From Prolixibacteraceae bacterium (lineage in GTDB: Bacteria > Bacteroidota > Bacteroidia > Bacteroidales > Prolixibacteraceae): 64,000 nt of DNA. Below, piece by piece: positions 27,272 to 36,205 of the stretch (its first letter is position 1; each line of letters opens with the position of its first letter). Position numbers and translations under genes: made by a program. Under the pieces are notes generated by a model. The model ran no database searches. It worked only from the letters and a program-made list of their open reading frames with translations, and was not told where the DNA came from. The stretch is from positions 124,001-188,000 of the forward strand of contig WTWZ01000002.1 of NCBI GenBank assembly GCA_009773765.1. Reading direction: 5' to 3'.

Positions 27272-29590
27272 TTAACTCCCCACCACCGATTTCTCTAGTT
27301 TAAAGGCCTCTTCCAGGAATTGTTCAACATTTAATTCGCGGTGAAACACGATACCATGGGTTGCCCGTAACAGGGGCGATTCGTTCTGATAGAAAAAATC
27401 TTTGCCCAGTAACAACTGAATTTGTTTGTGCTGTTCGAGCCAAACCTGCTGGGTAAGTTCGCTGAATTTCCCATCGAGCTGGTAACTTGGGAACGATGCA
27501 TTTACCTGGCTTACGTAACATTCGGAAAAAGATTTGTCGAGCGTGGCCAGTGCGTTTAATGAAACCGGCACAATTACCTCCACATCCCACGGATTGTATT
27601 TGAACCAGACATTGCGGTAGCCAACAATCCGTAATTGGCTTAAATTTTCTTCCTTGCCCCATGCCTCGACTGCTTTTGCAATAGCCTGCAAAACTTTGTA
27701 ATGGGTGTCGGGGCCGCTTCCCTGCGGATCCATTGCCAAACTGATAACAGTGGGTTTGTATTTTCTGAAATCTTCGAGAATGGGCAAAACATCGCTTTCG
27801 AAATTGGGATGGCCTGTACCTGAAGTTCTCTGGTAAAAACCGAGGCGCAAATGGTGCACATTTTTTACCATAATCCCATAATGTGCCCAAACCAGTTCTT
27901 CTTCAAACTCGCGGATCATTCCTTTCAGTTTCTGAATTTTGGGCGGATTTTTACTGCCGTCGTAACTCCTGTTCAGGGTTGAAAGTATTTCGTAAATCAC
28001 ATCGCGAAGTTCATCTTTCGATTTGACATTCCAGGTTGAAACCATTGCCCTTACTGCCCGGTGACAAACTCCCCTTCTTTTTTCATCGTTGTTTTGTGCT
28101 GCAATGTTATCAAGATAATGGTATATGTCTTTATCCCACTTGTATTTGTAGCCTTCCTTAAAAAAATCGGGGTAGTTCACCATTTCAATTTTGCCCTGAT
28201 TGATTAAATTTTTGGTATCGTTCATTAAATCGTAAAGAAAACGGTTTGTTACCGCAGTAAAACCTGATGTTAATACCGAAAAATGCAGTTCGTTACTGGC
28301 ATCGCGCGATTGCCGGTTTGTGGAAGGCATGATTCCCAGCATGATATCGTCGTGGTGCGGGCCGGTGTGGTAGTAAACCTGGTTTATCTCCTTTTCCATT
28401 CCCTTTTGCAGTTTTGCCAAAATCGAGTCGATAACCAACTGCACTGTATTTTCGTTGAGGTCAGGAATGAGCCTGCAGTATTTATCAGCTTTTAAATCAT
28501 CAAGTTCAAGTTTTGGCCCGAACTTGTTTATTTTTTTACAAAGTTCGATAATTGCCCTTTCTGTTTTCTGATGGGTCCATGGGCTGCTTTTGTAGAAATT
28601 ATCGATGCTGTCTTCCAGTTTTACAGCAGCTCCTTCGGTTAAATAAAACCGGCTGTTTTCGAGTTTTTGCAGCGAAGTTGCAGGTGCAATTAAGTTTGGC
28701 TTACTTTCGAGCGCTGTTTTTATGGTGTCGGCAATGGCTTCACCGGCAGCATAAACAATAGCTTTTGCATGTGGGTTGAACCCAATGGTGCCCAGTCCAA
28801 CGGTAATTACAAGCCGGGTCCTCGAAACTTCAATCCCACCCAAATCGGCTGCCAGAACGGCTTGTGTTTCAAAATTGGTCATTGTTAAGCGCGTTGAGGA
28901 AAAATGGTCGGTCCCCCGTGTATTAAATGCAATATGTCCGTCAGGGCCAATCCCTCCCAGAAAGAATCCGATCCCGCCTTTTTCACGAATCGCATTTTCA
29001 TAATTGGTACACCAGTTATCAATCTTAAAAATCGATTCCTGCTGAATTTTTTCCATTGCTGTTTTAGCTTCCCGAAAACGTAAGGAAAGGTCGATGTTGT
29101 AATCCGGGAAAACTTCAAGAAAGTGTTTGTCTTCAGCAAGCCTGATATCTTCCGATTTTATCAGCAGCGATTTTTCAGGGTCCATTCCAAACCCTTCGAT
29201 ATAATTTACTTTGGCAAAATTGTACAAACTATTGTGCTGTTCCGTCCTGATTGGATAGAAATCGCCCATTTGTACAAACTGAAGATTGTTTAAAACAGGC
29301 TTTTTTATTTTCTTTAAATTGTATTTTTCAAGCAACTCCTTTCCTTGTTTATTATCCCAGTTATCGAGAATGAAGTGCGTATAGTTTATAAAATACTGGG
29401 CTGTTTTGCTCACGGGCAGGCTTACAACCCCGGTTGGGCTTTCCGATACCCATTCGATAAAACTCAACGCCGAAAGTAAACCGAGTTTCGGGTAACTTTC
29501 AACAGTTATAAAAGGTATTTGGGTTGAAATATTTTTGATTTTGGCTTCTTCAATAAAAGCCATTTCAACTTTTGTGAATTTTTTTTCCAT
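27272..29590 (-). CDS. NagB-like domain fused to LmbE/PIG-L-like deacetylase domain
   Basis: A 772-aa two-domain protein. Residues about 1-330 are NagB-like, with GGIGPDGHIAFN (His219); the counterpart of the catalytic FNMDEY motif is altered (VQMGDFYPI), so the deaminase site may be changed. Residues about 400-640 carry PHHDD (411-415), the zinc motif of LmbE/PIG-L N-deacetylases. Together they suggest successive deacetylation and deamination of an amino sugar. Database entries often name such proteins glucosamine-6-phosphate deaminase. It lies 5 nt after the ROK gene and before a canonical nagB. Confidence 0.85.
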   Translation of the reverse strand: MEKKFTKVEMAFIEEAKIKNISTQIPFITVESYPKLGLLSALSFIEWVSESPTGVVSLPVSKTAQYFINYTHFILDNWDNKQGKELLEKYNLKKIKKPVLNNLQFVQMGDFYPIRTEQHNSLYNFAKVNYIEGFGMDPEKSLLIKSEDIRLAEDKHFLEVFPDYNIDLSLRFREAKTAMEKIQQESIFKIDNWCTNYENAIREKGGIGFFLGGIGPDGHIAFNTRGTDHFSSTRLTMTNFETQAVLAADLGGIEVSRTRLVITVGLGTIGFNPHAKAIVYAAGEAIADTIKTALESKPNLIAPATSLQKLENSRFYLTEGAAVKLEDSIDNFYKSSPWTHQKTERAIIELCKKINKFGPKLELDDLKADKYCRLIPDLNENTVQLVIDSILAKLQKGMEKEINQVYYHTGPHHDDIMLGIMPSTNRQSRDASNELHFSVLTSGFTAVTNRFLYDLMNDTKNLINQGKIEMVNYPDFFKEGYKYKWDKDIYHYLDNIAAQNNDEKRRGVCHRAVRAMVSTWNVKSKDELRDVIYEILSTLNRSYDGSKNPPKIQKLKGMIREFEEELVWAHYGIMVKNVHHLRLGFYQRTSGTGHPNFESDVLPILEDFRKYKPTVISLAMDPQGSGPDTHYKVLQAIAKAVEAWGKEENLSQLRIVGYRNVWFKYNPWDVEVIVPVSLNALATLDKSFSECYVSQVNASFPSYQLDGKFSELTQQVWLEQHKQIQLLLGKDFFYQNESPLLRATHGIVFHRELNVEQFLEEAFKLEKSVVGS

Positions 29591-29595
29591 ATTTT

Positions 29596-30816
29596 TTATT
29601 TTGACATTGATAATTTTTCCAGCGCATAGGCAGCAACCCCAACGGTGCCTGCTTTTGACCCCAATTCTGAAAATTTAATTTCGGTGTTGTTGCTGATATC
29701 GCGGTTACAATAAGTGTTGATGGCCTGCTGCACCGGCGCCAGGATAAACTGGCTTGCTTCGGCAACCCGCCCGCCAATAATAATCAGTTCAGGATCAAAA
29801 ATCTGGATTAGGTACGAAATGCCCCTTCCAAGCCAGTGCCCAACGTCGGCAAATAACGAAATTGCAAACTGGTCGCCTTGATTGGCTGCCTGTATAACTA
29901 CCGAAATATCAATCTTTTCCAGGTTGTTTTGAACCAGTTCACTGATGAGCGACAACTTTCCTTTTTGAATGCCCTCTTTTGCCATTCTTGAGACAGCCAC
30001 AGCAGATACCATTGTTTCAAGACATCCCTGTTTTCCACAGGCACACAACACACCGTTATCAACAATAGGCAAATGTCCGAATTCGCCCGAATAACCCGAT
30101 TTTCCGGAATATAACTTCCCATTGACGATGATTCCAAGGCCAAGCCCCCAATCGGCCTGGAGCATTAAAACATTTTTCTTGTTTTTTGCCAGGCCGAAAT
30201 GTTGCTCGGCAAATGTCCTTACCTTGGCATCGTGGTTGAAGTACACCGGAATACCAAAAATTTTGCGCAGTTCAGCAAATAAATTGGCGGTATTTGGGAA
30301 ATAAGTTTTGTTTATACCTTGTTTTAAATTGATTAATCCCGGGAGTTCGATACCTGCAACAATAATTCTGTTAACCGGAATGCTGCTTTCGGCCACTACT
30401 TTCTCAAGCATTTCATTTACCCTGTAAAAGATAGTAATGTCAGACTGCATTTTTATGGGGAAAAAATGCGGGCCGCTGGCAACTTCGTTATTACTGTTGA
30501 AAATGGAAATAATGGTTCGGGCAATGTTTATGGTTATTCCCACCACGTAAAACCCATCCTTAACCAATCCGTATATATTCGGCCGTCTGCCACCACTCGA
30601 ATCACCCCTTCCAAGGTCTTCCACCAGATTTTCGTCAATTAATTCAACTAGAAGGCTGTTTATTTTTGGAGTACTCAGGTTAATAATTTTCGATAAATCG
30701 GAATTCGAAAGCGGACCATTGAAATAAATGGCACGTAAAATCTGTTTTTTGTAGCTAATCTTTTTCGATTCTACTGCAAGACTTTGATTTCCTGTAATCT
30801 TAAATAAATTTTCCAT
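29596..30816 (-). CDS. ROK family transcriptional regulator (NagC-like)
   Basis: A 406-aa protein with an N-terminal winged HTH (about 18-75, LSNSDLSKIINLSTPKINSL) and a ROK sugar-binding domain. DWGLGLGIIVNGKLYSGKSG, EFGHLPI and the zinc motif CACGKQGCLE are present. ROK regulators of this type respond to amino sugars. It is the first gene of the operon with the NagB-LmbE fusion and nagB, and a strong palindrome lies between it and the divergent PHP gene, so it probably controls both directions. Confidence 0.92.
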   Translation of the reverse strand: MENLFKITGNQSLAVESKKISYKKQILRAIYFNGPLSNSDLSKIINLSTPKINSLLVELIDENLVEDLGRGDSSGGRRPNIYGLVKDGFYVVGITINIARTIISIFNSNNEVASGPHFFPIKMQSDITIFYRVNEMLEKVVAESSIPVNRIIVAGIELPGLINLKQGINKTYFPNTANLFAELRKIFGIPVYFNHDAKVRTFAEQHFGLAKNKKNVLMLQADWGLGLGIIVNGKLYSGKSGYSGEFGHLPIVDNGVLCACGKQGCLETMVSAVAVSRMAKEGIQKGKLSLISELVQNNLEKIDISVVIQAANQGDQFAISLFADVGHWLGRGISYLIQIFDPELIIIGGRVAEASQFILAPVQQAINTYCNRDISNNTEIKFSELGSKAGTVGVAAYALEKLSMSK

Positions 30817-30898
30817 AATTTTTATGCCCTGCTAAGATCAGGATAAATTCTAAAATAGGCAATATTCTTTTTAATAATATTTAAAAGTATTGTTTGGC

Positions 30899-30938
30899 TT
30901 AACTATTCTTCAACATTTTTGAAGAATAGTTAACTTTG
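30899..30938. promoter_or_regulatory. ROK operator candidate overlapping a -7 promoter element
   Basis: TTAACTATTCTTCA (30899-30912) and its exact complement TGAAGAATAGTTAA (30920-30933) form a 14-bp dyad with a 7-nt spacer. Its right arm overlaps TAACTTTG (30931-30938), which fits the Bacteroidota -7 consensus for the gene starting at 31007. In a divergent intergenic region a terminator is not expected, so an operator is the better reading. Confidence 0.65.
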
Positions 30939-31006
30939 AAATCATAAAAGATTAAGTAAAATATCAGATATTTGGCGTTTATAACAGATTTATTGAACAT
31001 TGAAGT

Positions 31007-32107
31007 ATGAAGGCAACACTGAATATATGGTTTCTGTTTTTTCTGATTATTTGGGAATCGGGATTAGCCCAGTCGCGTAAAACCATCAATATTCCCAATA
31101 TTCCGGGTTATCAAACTTTAAAATGCGATTTTCACATGCACTCTGTTTTTTCCGACGGCACAGTATGGCCAACAGTGCGGGTGCAGGAAGCCTGGCAAGA
31201 GGGTTTGGACGCCATTTCAATAACCGATCACATTGAGTACCGGCCCCATTCAAAAGATATTAATGCCGACCACAACCGTTCGTTTGAAATTGCCGAACCC
31301 CTGGCAAAGGAATTAAAAGTTATACTGGTTCGCGGGGCTGAAATTACCCGTGGTATGCCGCCCGGACATTTAAATGCCCTGTTTATCAGAAATGCCAACC
31401 TGCTCGACAGGGAGAACGTGAACGATGCGCTTCGCGAAGCCCGAGATCAGGGCGCTTTTCTGATTTGGAACCATCCGGGGTGGAAAGTTCAGCAACCCGA
31501 CTCAACCGTTTGGTGGGCAGAACATACGAATCTGCACAAGAACAACATGTTACATGGCATCGAAGTTTTTAACGAATCATTTTGCCCTGAAGCGCTCGAT
31601 TGGGCAATCGAAAAAAAGCTAACTATTTTTAGCAATTCCGACGAACATGGCCCATCAAACTACAACGACGGGCACAGGCCTTTAACTTTGGTCTTTTCTA
31701 AAAGCCGTACACAGGGAGGAATCAGGGAAGCGCTTTTTAGCCGCCGCACAGTGGCCTATTTCGGAAACACACTTGTGGGCGAAGCTGCCTATCTCAATCC
31801 TTTGTTTTTCGCTTCACTTGAAATTGATAATGAACCGCTCAGGTTAAAAAATAAGGAAAGGAAGCTGATTTTTGTCAAAAATAACTCCGACATTAATTAT
31901 GAACTTGAACTTGCTCAACCCGGTATCGGGTTTTATGCACCAGAAAAGCTATCTTTAAAAGCCCACCAGATAACACCAATTGAACTGACCGGTAATTCAG
32001 AAGAAGTGGCACAGATAAAAAGTCTGAAAATATATTATGTAGCCAAAAACCTCAAAATAAGTAACGAAAAAAATCTTGTTGTCACTTTTTCGTTTCCGAA
32101 TATTTAA
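31007..32107 (+). CDS. PHP-domain phosphodiesterase, exported (Sb-PDE-like)
   Basis: A 366-aa protein with a signal peptide (ends near GLAQS). The PHP domain begins with CDFHMHSVFSDG and continues with SITDHIEY, NHPGWKV and SNSDEHG, giving the metal ligands of PHP hydrolases. Residues about 265-366 form a separate C-terminal beta-rich domain. Relatives in Bacteroidota are called Sb-PDE phosphodiesterases. It is divergent from the ROK/nag operon, which hints at phosphorylated sugar or wall-derived substrates. A close paralogue is at 42927-44084. Confidence 0.82.
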   Translation: MKATLNIWFLFFLIIWESGLAQSRKTINIPNIPGYQTLKCDFHMHSVFSDGTVWPTVRVQEAWQEGLDAISITDHIEYRPHSKDINADHNRSFEIAEPLAKELKVILVRGAEITRGMPPGHLNALFIRNANLLDRENVNDALREARDQGAFLIWNHPGWKVQQPDSTVWWAEHTNLHKNNMLHGIEVFNESFCPEALDWAIEKKLTIFSNSDEHGPSNYNDGHRPLTLVFSKSRTQGGIREALFSRRTVAYFGNTLVGEAAYLNPLFFASLEIDNEPLRLKNKERKLIFVKNNSDINYELELAQPGIGFYAPEKLSLKAHQITPIELTGNSEEVAQIKSLKIYYVAKNLKISNEKNLVVTFSFPNI

Positions 32108-32158
32108 GATTGAACGAGTTAGCATTTACTCATTCACAAGTCAATTAAAAATTATAAT

Positions 32159-32833
32159 ATGCCCAAAAAAACCGGACGAAACAGTATTTCTAATTTTCAG
32201 AAATGCACTGTAACCAACAATGAAGAGATTTCTCCGGGGGTGCATGTTATTTCATTTCTTCGCGGGTTTGACTTTTTGCCCGGCCAGGTGGTGAAAATTA
32301 CAACCCACAATAACCACCCGCCACGGATTTACAGCATTTGCAGCGGAAATTCCGAAAAGGAAATAAAAATTCTTTTTAACATTAAAGGCGATGGATTCTT
32401 AACCCCAAAACTTGCAGCCATGAATCCGGGTGAACAAATAATGGTTTCAAAACCTTACGGGGGTTTTCTTGGGTCAGCAGAAAAAGCATGGTTAATTTGC
32501 ACTGGCACAGGGATTGCACCTTTTTACAGCATGATTAAATCGGGATTGGCTGCCAACAAAAAACTAATTCACGGGGTGCGCTGTTTAAACCAGTTTTATT
32601 TTGAAGATGAAATTGAAGAAATACTCGGAGATAATTACGTGCGCTGCTGTTCGGGTGAAAAATCGCGCAATACTTACACGGGGCGTGTAACCGGTTATTT
32701 GAACGAAATTCAGATTTTGCCTTACGTAAAGCACTTCATTTGCGGGCAGGCGCTGATGGTGGTTGAAGTGCGGGATATGCTTATTCAAAAAGGGGTTCAG
32801 TTTGAAAATATTATGGCCGAAATTTATTTTTAG
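32159..32833 (+). CDS. Ferredoxin/flavodoxin-NADP reductase-like flavoprotein
   Basis: A 224-aa protein with the two-domain ferredoxin reductase fold. RIYSICSG is the FAD-binding RxYS motif, GDGFLTPKL the phosphate-binding loop, GTGIAPFYSM the NAD(P)-binding loop, and the C-terminal aromatic (EIYF) is typical of the Fpr group. It would move electrons between NADP(H) and ferredoxin or flavodoxin in the cytoplasm. Single gene, 51 nt after the PHP gene. Confidence 0.85.
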   Translation: MPKKTGRNSISNFQKCTVTNNEEISPGVHVISFLRGFDFLPGQVVKITTHNNHPPRIYSICSGNSEKEIKILFNIKGDGFLTPKLAAMNPGEQIMVSKPYGGFLGSAEKAWLICTGTGIAPFYSMIKSGLAANKKLIHGVRCLNQFYFEDEIEEILGDNYVRCCSGEKSRNTYTGRVTGYLNEIQILPYVKHFICGQALMVVEVRDMLIQKGVQFENIMAEIYF

Positions 32834-32914
32834 TTTTTACCGGGATACGTAATAAATCAACACTGCTCATGACTAATTCAAAATACTAAAATTTTAAATT
32901 CTAAAAACAACACA

Positions 32915-33631
32915 ATGAAAAAATCAGTAATCACCTTAGTTGCAACCACAATTATTGCAATTGCAAATTTAGCCAGTGCCCAATCGGTAAATGAAGTTTT
33001 GGATAACCATTTTAAAGCGGTTGGACAGGAAAAACTCAGCGATGTTAAGTCGTATTATATCAAAGCAAAAGTCAGTCAGATGGGTATGGAAATGCCGATG
33101 GAAATGAAAATTAAGAAACCCGATAAGTTTGTTATGACAGTTGACGTTCAGGGTCAAAAAATGATTCAGGCCTTCGATGGGGAAAAAGGATGGATGATAT
33201 TCCCAATGATGGGGCCCGATCCGCAGCCACTCGAAGGAGATCAGCTTGCACAGGTAAAACAACAGGTAAACATGGAAGGTGAATTGTATAACTATGCGGA
33301 AAAGAAAAGTACAGCAGAACTCATTGGGAAAGTTAATATCGAAGGAAATGAATTATACCGGATTAAATTAACCACAGAAAACGGAAATGCAAAAGATTAC
33401 TTTATCGATACCAAAACCTATTACATTAACAGGGTAAAGGCCAAAGTAAGCGGCCAGGGGCAAACAGTTGATATTGAACAAATAATGAGTGATAACAAAA
33501 CCGTTGATGGAATTACTATGCCAATGAAAATTGAGACTAAATCGCCGATGGGCACAGGCACAATTATAATGGAAGAAGTAAGGTTTAACGAAAAATTTGA
33601 TGATGCCATTTTTAAACAACCGGCAAAATAG
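32915..33631 (+). CDS. LolA-like outer-membrane lipoprotein-sorting family protein
   Basis: A 238-aa protein with a signal peptide (ends near ASAQS). The body repeats beta strands as in LolA/LolB-type half-barrels: KAKVSQMGMEMPMEMKIKKP, FDGEKGWMI and DKTVDGITMPMKIETKSP-like strands. Members bind lipid moieties; a sorting role in Bacteroidota is presumed rather than shown. Followed by the IS remnant. Confidence 0.75.
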   Translation: MKKSVITLVATTIIAIANLASAQSVNEVLDNHFKAVGQEKLSDVKSYYIKAKVSQMGMEMPMEMKIKKPDKFVMTVDVQGQKMIQAFDGEKGWMIFPMMGPDPQPLEGDQLAQVKQQVNMEGELYNYAEKKSTAELIGKVNIEGNELYRIKLTTENGNAKDYFIDTKTYYINRVKAKVSGQGQTVDIEQIMSDNKTVDGITMPMKIETKSPMGTGTIIMEEVRFNEKFDDAIFKQPAK

Positions 33632-33659
33632 AATCATTAACCCAACTTGCAATATCTAA

Positions 33660-34208
33660 CTTGTAATTTCCATATAATCAGTGCCAACCGTTTTTCGGGT
33701 TTGCTTTTCGGGTAACACGCCTGTCTGCCGAACAGGCAGTGATTTTCGTATCCAGTGTTGATATTTGTACCCGAGTGCATCATAAATTTCACGTGCTTTG
33801 GTTTCGGGCTTGCTGCATTCTTGCGCGAAAGGTAATTTTCGAGCCTTTCCCTTTGGTTACAGGGCAACCTGCCGGTGGCATACAACTGATGGCGGTTTAC
33901 CGGTGGGGCTTCCATCCCCATCGGGGCCACAGTGCACTGTTATCGTTCAGCCAGTCAACCGAGGCATGTTCCGAGGCCGGGTGGACTGCCCGGCTGATAA
34001 TGCGGATCAGCGACAAGTCGCACTGCCCGGGCGTAAAACCAGCGCTTTCAAAAATCTGGTTTTAGAACCTGTGCGCCAGGGCTTCGGCCGCTGGCAGTGT
34101 TGGGTACAAAGGCAGGTTGCCGCCAAGTCGGTAGCTTTCGCAACACCGGTAATGGTTGTAAGCCTTGCCGGTGTTGCGGTCAATTTTAGGCAAGGCTTTT
34201 ATAAACAT
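33660..34208 (-). pseudogene. Decayed IS1634-family transposase remnant
   Basis: Read on the minus strand from ATG at 34206-34208, MFIKALPKIDRNTGKAYNHY and CESYR match the N-terminus of IS1634-type (IS4 superfamily) transposases. Further on, in other frames, CDLSLIRIISRAVHPASE, WLNDNSALW and RERLENYLSRK continue the N-terminal part, and AREIYDALGYKYQHWIRKS near 33720-33800 resembles the family's C-terminus. Most of the roughly 550-residue catalytic middle is gone and several frameshifts and stops are present. I see no clear terminal inverted repeats. This explains the gene-free stretch between the LolA-like gene and the orphan antitoxin. Confidence 0.65.
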
Positions 34209-34363
34209 GCGGCAAACATCCAAAATCGAATACAATCAAACAAATCAAGCTATAAGAAAATATTTTGACAAAATTTCGTATGTAACTAAATATCAAATCC
34301 ATAAAAAATGAAGTTTTTTTCAGGAAATCGTTTCATGCGCAAGTTGGGTATTTTACTGATATT

Positions 34364-34678
34364 TCATGCAATTTTTAATGTTGGCTCACTTTTACCTGAA
34401 AGATACTCACTTACCCGCGAAGGGGAAACTCCAAATTTTTTTGCAAACGTACGTTGTGACATTGCCTCTTCTTCCAGCCTCATTTTTACAACATCCGAAA
34501 TTGAAGGATTACCAATTTGGAAATGATGCTCTTCGTACTCAATCACAATATCTGAATTTATTTTCAGTTTTATGGCTCTGCCCCCATCACTTGGTGTGTC
34601 ATCGGTGACCAGGGGCAATAGTTCTTCTATTCTTGCGAGAGCGGTTTTATAAACAGCGTCAGTAATTTTTGATTCCAT
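34364..34678 (-). CDS. Orphan HTH antitoxin-like protein (HigA type), probably truncated
   Basis: A 104-aa protein whose residues about 63-102 form an HTH (MSQRTFAKKFGVSPSRVSEY followed by LSGKSEP). In HigA-type antitoxins the sequence normally continues after TLKIAREIS with another helix. Here it stops at TLKIA (TGA), and the next bases can be read as an EIS continuation only in a shifted frame, so the C-terminus looks lost. No toxin gene is found on either side. The IS remnant is directly beyond its 3' end. Confidence 0.65.
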   Translation of the reverse strand: MESKITDAVYKTALARIEELLPLVTDDTPSDGGRAIKLKINSDIVIEYEEHHFQIGNPSISDVVKMRLEEEAMSQRTFAKKFGVSPSRVSEYLSGKSEPTLKIA

Positions 34679-34743
34679 ATTGGCAATATTCGTTTTGAGA
34701 TAAAATCAAAAAAACCAGATACGGAATAATGTAGTCATTTTGC

Positions 34744-34751
34744 TATTTTTG
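34744..34751 (+). promoter_or_regulatory. Candidate -7 element for cysteate synthase
   Basis: TATTTTTG fits TAnnTTTG and lies 20 nt before the ATG at 34772. No clear -33 TTTG at the expected distance was seen. Confidence 0.4.
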
Positions 34752-34771
34752 CCAATCATAAATTGAAATTC

Positions 34772-36067
34772 ATGAAATTCGAAAAAACCAAATACAGGCT
34801 TCAATCGGTAAAAACCGGTAACATTTTTCAAGATACCGGCTGGACGCTCGATGCACCTGGCGAAACAGAACCAACATTAATCCGTGCCATTTATGAGAAA
34901 AAGCACCTTGAGGTAAAAGACGAACCGTGGGGAATTTACCGCTTTGCCAACTGGCTGCCGGTTGGCCGAATGTTAAAAGGTTCATCATCGCCGGTTACAT
35001 ACAAAAGTGAAGGGCTTGCAAAAAATCTGGGGCTCGAAAATCTTTGGATTACCTTTAGCGGCTGGTGGCCTGAAAAAGGCGCCCGTTTTAAAACCTGCTC
35101 CTTTAAAGAAACCGAAGCCTATTCAGTTTGCGGAAGAATGACACCGGAAATGAACAAAGTGCTTGTGGTGGCTTCGGCAGGAAACACCGCACGCGCTTTT
35201 GCCCAGGTTTGTTCCGACAACCAAATCCCGCTGCTGCTTTGTGTCCCCGAAGACAACATCAACGCGCTTTGGTTCGGCGCCCCGCTGAACGACTGCGTGA
35301 AACTGATTTGCAGTAAAACCGGCAGCGACTATTTCGATGCCATTCACCTTTCGAACATCGTGGCCGGAATGGATGGTTTTATTGCCGAAGGTGGCGCCAA
35401 AAACGTAGCCCGCCGCGATGGAATGGCCACTACAATGCTTTCGGCCACTACCACAATCGGGCAAATTCCCGATTACTATTTTCAGGCTGTAGGCAGCGGA
35501 ACCGGCGCAATTGCCGCGTGGGAAGCCAATTTGAGGTTACTTGAAGATGGCCGTTTCGGAAATACAAAAATGAAACTGATGGTTTCGCAAAATATTCCGT
35601 TTGTTCCAATCCACGATGCATGGAAAGCCGGCACGCGGTCGATGCTACAGCTTGACGATGAACTCGCACGCCGGCAGGTTGAAGAGATTGACGCTAAAGT
35701 GCTGTCTAACCGCAAACCGCCGTACCCCATTTTTGGCGGGCTTTTCGATGCCTTGAGCGATGCCGGCGGCGATGTTTTGCTGGCTACCAACGAACAGTCC
35801 CGCGTTGCCGCCCAACTTTTCCTTGAAACCGAAGGAAACGATATTCACTCGGCAGCAGCCGTGGCAACGGCAACTTTAATTGAAGCAGCCAAAAATGGAA
35901 CTGTCAATAAAAATGACCTGATAATGCTGAACATTACCGGCGGTGGCGAAGATAAATTCAAATATAAAAAAGAACTTTTCCGGCTCAAGCCACGAATTGT
36001 TTTTGATATAAATCCTGATGCTGAACAATCGAAAAAACTAATTGCAGCGCTGTTTGCATTGTATTAA
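34772..36067 (+). CDS. Cysteate synthase
   Basis: A 431-aa PLP enzyme of the threonine synthase fold. KGARFKTCSFKETEAY holds the PLP lysine; VVASAGNTARAFAQV is the phosphate-side loop, and GSGTGAIAAWEAN the PLP phosphate-binding Gly motif. The sequence pattern is that of cysteate synthase, which makes L-cysteate from O-phosphoserine and sulfite. The enzyme was first known from coenzyme M synthesis in Methanosarcina; in Bacteroidota cysteate feeds capnine/sulfonolipid synthesis. No partner acyltransferase is in the window. ATG 34772 is preferred over the in-frame TTG at 34763. Confidence 0.85.
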   Translation: MKFEKTKYRLQSVKTGNIFQDTGWTLDAPGETEPTLIRAIYEKKHLEVKDEPWGIYRFANWLPVGRMLKGSSSPVTYKSEGLAKNLGLENLWITFSGWWPEKGARFKTCSFKETEAYSVCGRMTPEMNKVLVVASAGNTARAFAQVCSDNQIPLLLCVPEDNINALWFGAPLNDCVKLICSKTGSDYFDAIHLSNIVAGMDGFIAEGGAKNVARRDGMATTMLSATTTIGQIPDYYFQAVGSGTGAIAAWEANLRLLEDGRFGNTKMKLMVSQNIPFVPIHDAWKAGTRSMLQLDDELARRQVEEIDAKVLSNRKPPYPIFGGLFDALSDAGGDVLLATNEQSRVAAQLFLETEGNDIHSAAAVATATLIEAAKNGTVNKNDLIMLNITGGGEDKFKYKKELFRLKPRIVFDINPDAEQSKKLIAALFALY

Positions 36068-36205
36068 ATCTTGAAGAAATTCATGTTGTGAATACATAAT
36101 TATTTGAAGATATGTTATCTAAATTGAACGAATTCTTTGATTCCGGTTTCGTTTTTTGTATCTTGGAAAAAATTAAAACAAATTGAATAAAAGACTTAAA
36201 ATATA

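Noticed and set aside
30899-30933. Rho-independent terminator between ROK and PHP genes
   Set aside because: The two genes diverge, so no terminator is needed there, and no T-run follows the stem on either strand.
33739-34268. Plus-strand open frames over the IS remnant
   Set aside because: The meaningful similarity is on the minus strand; these are shadows of the decayed transposase.
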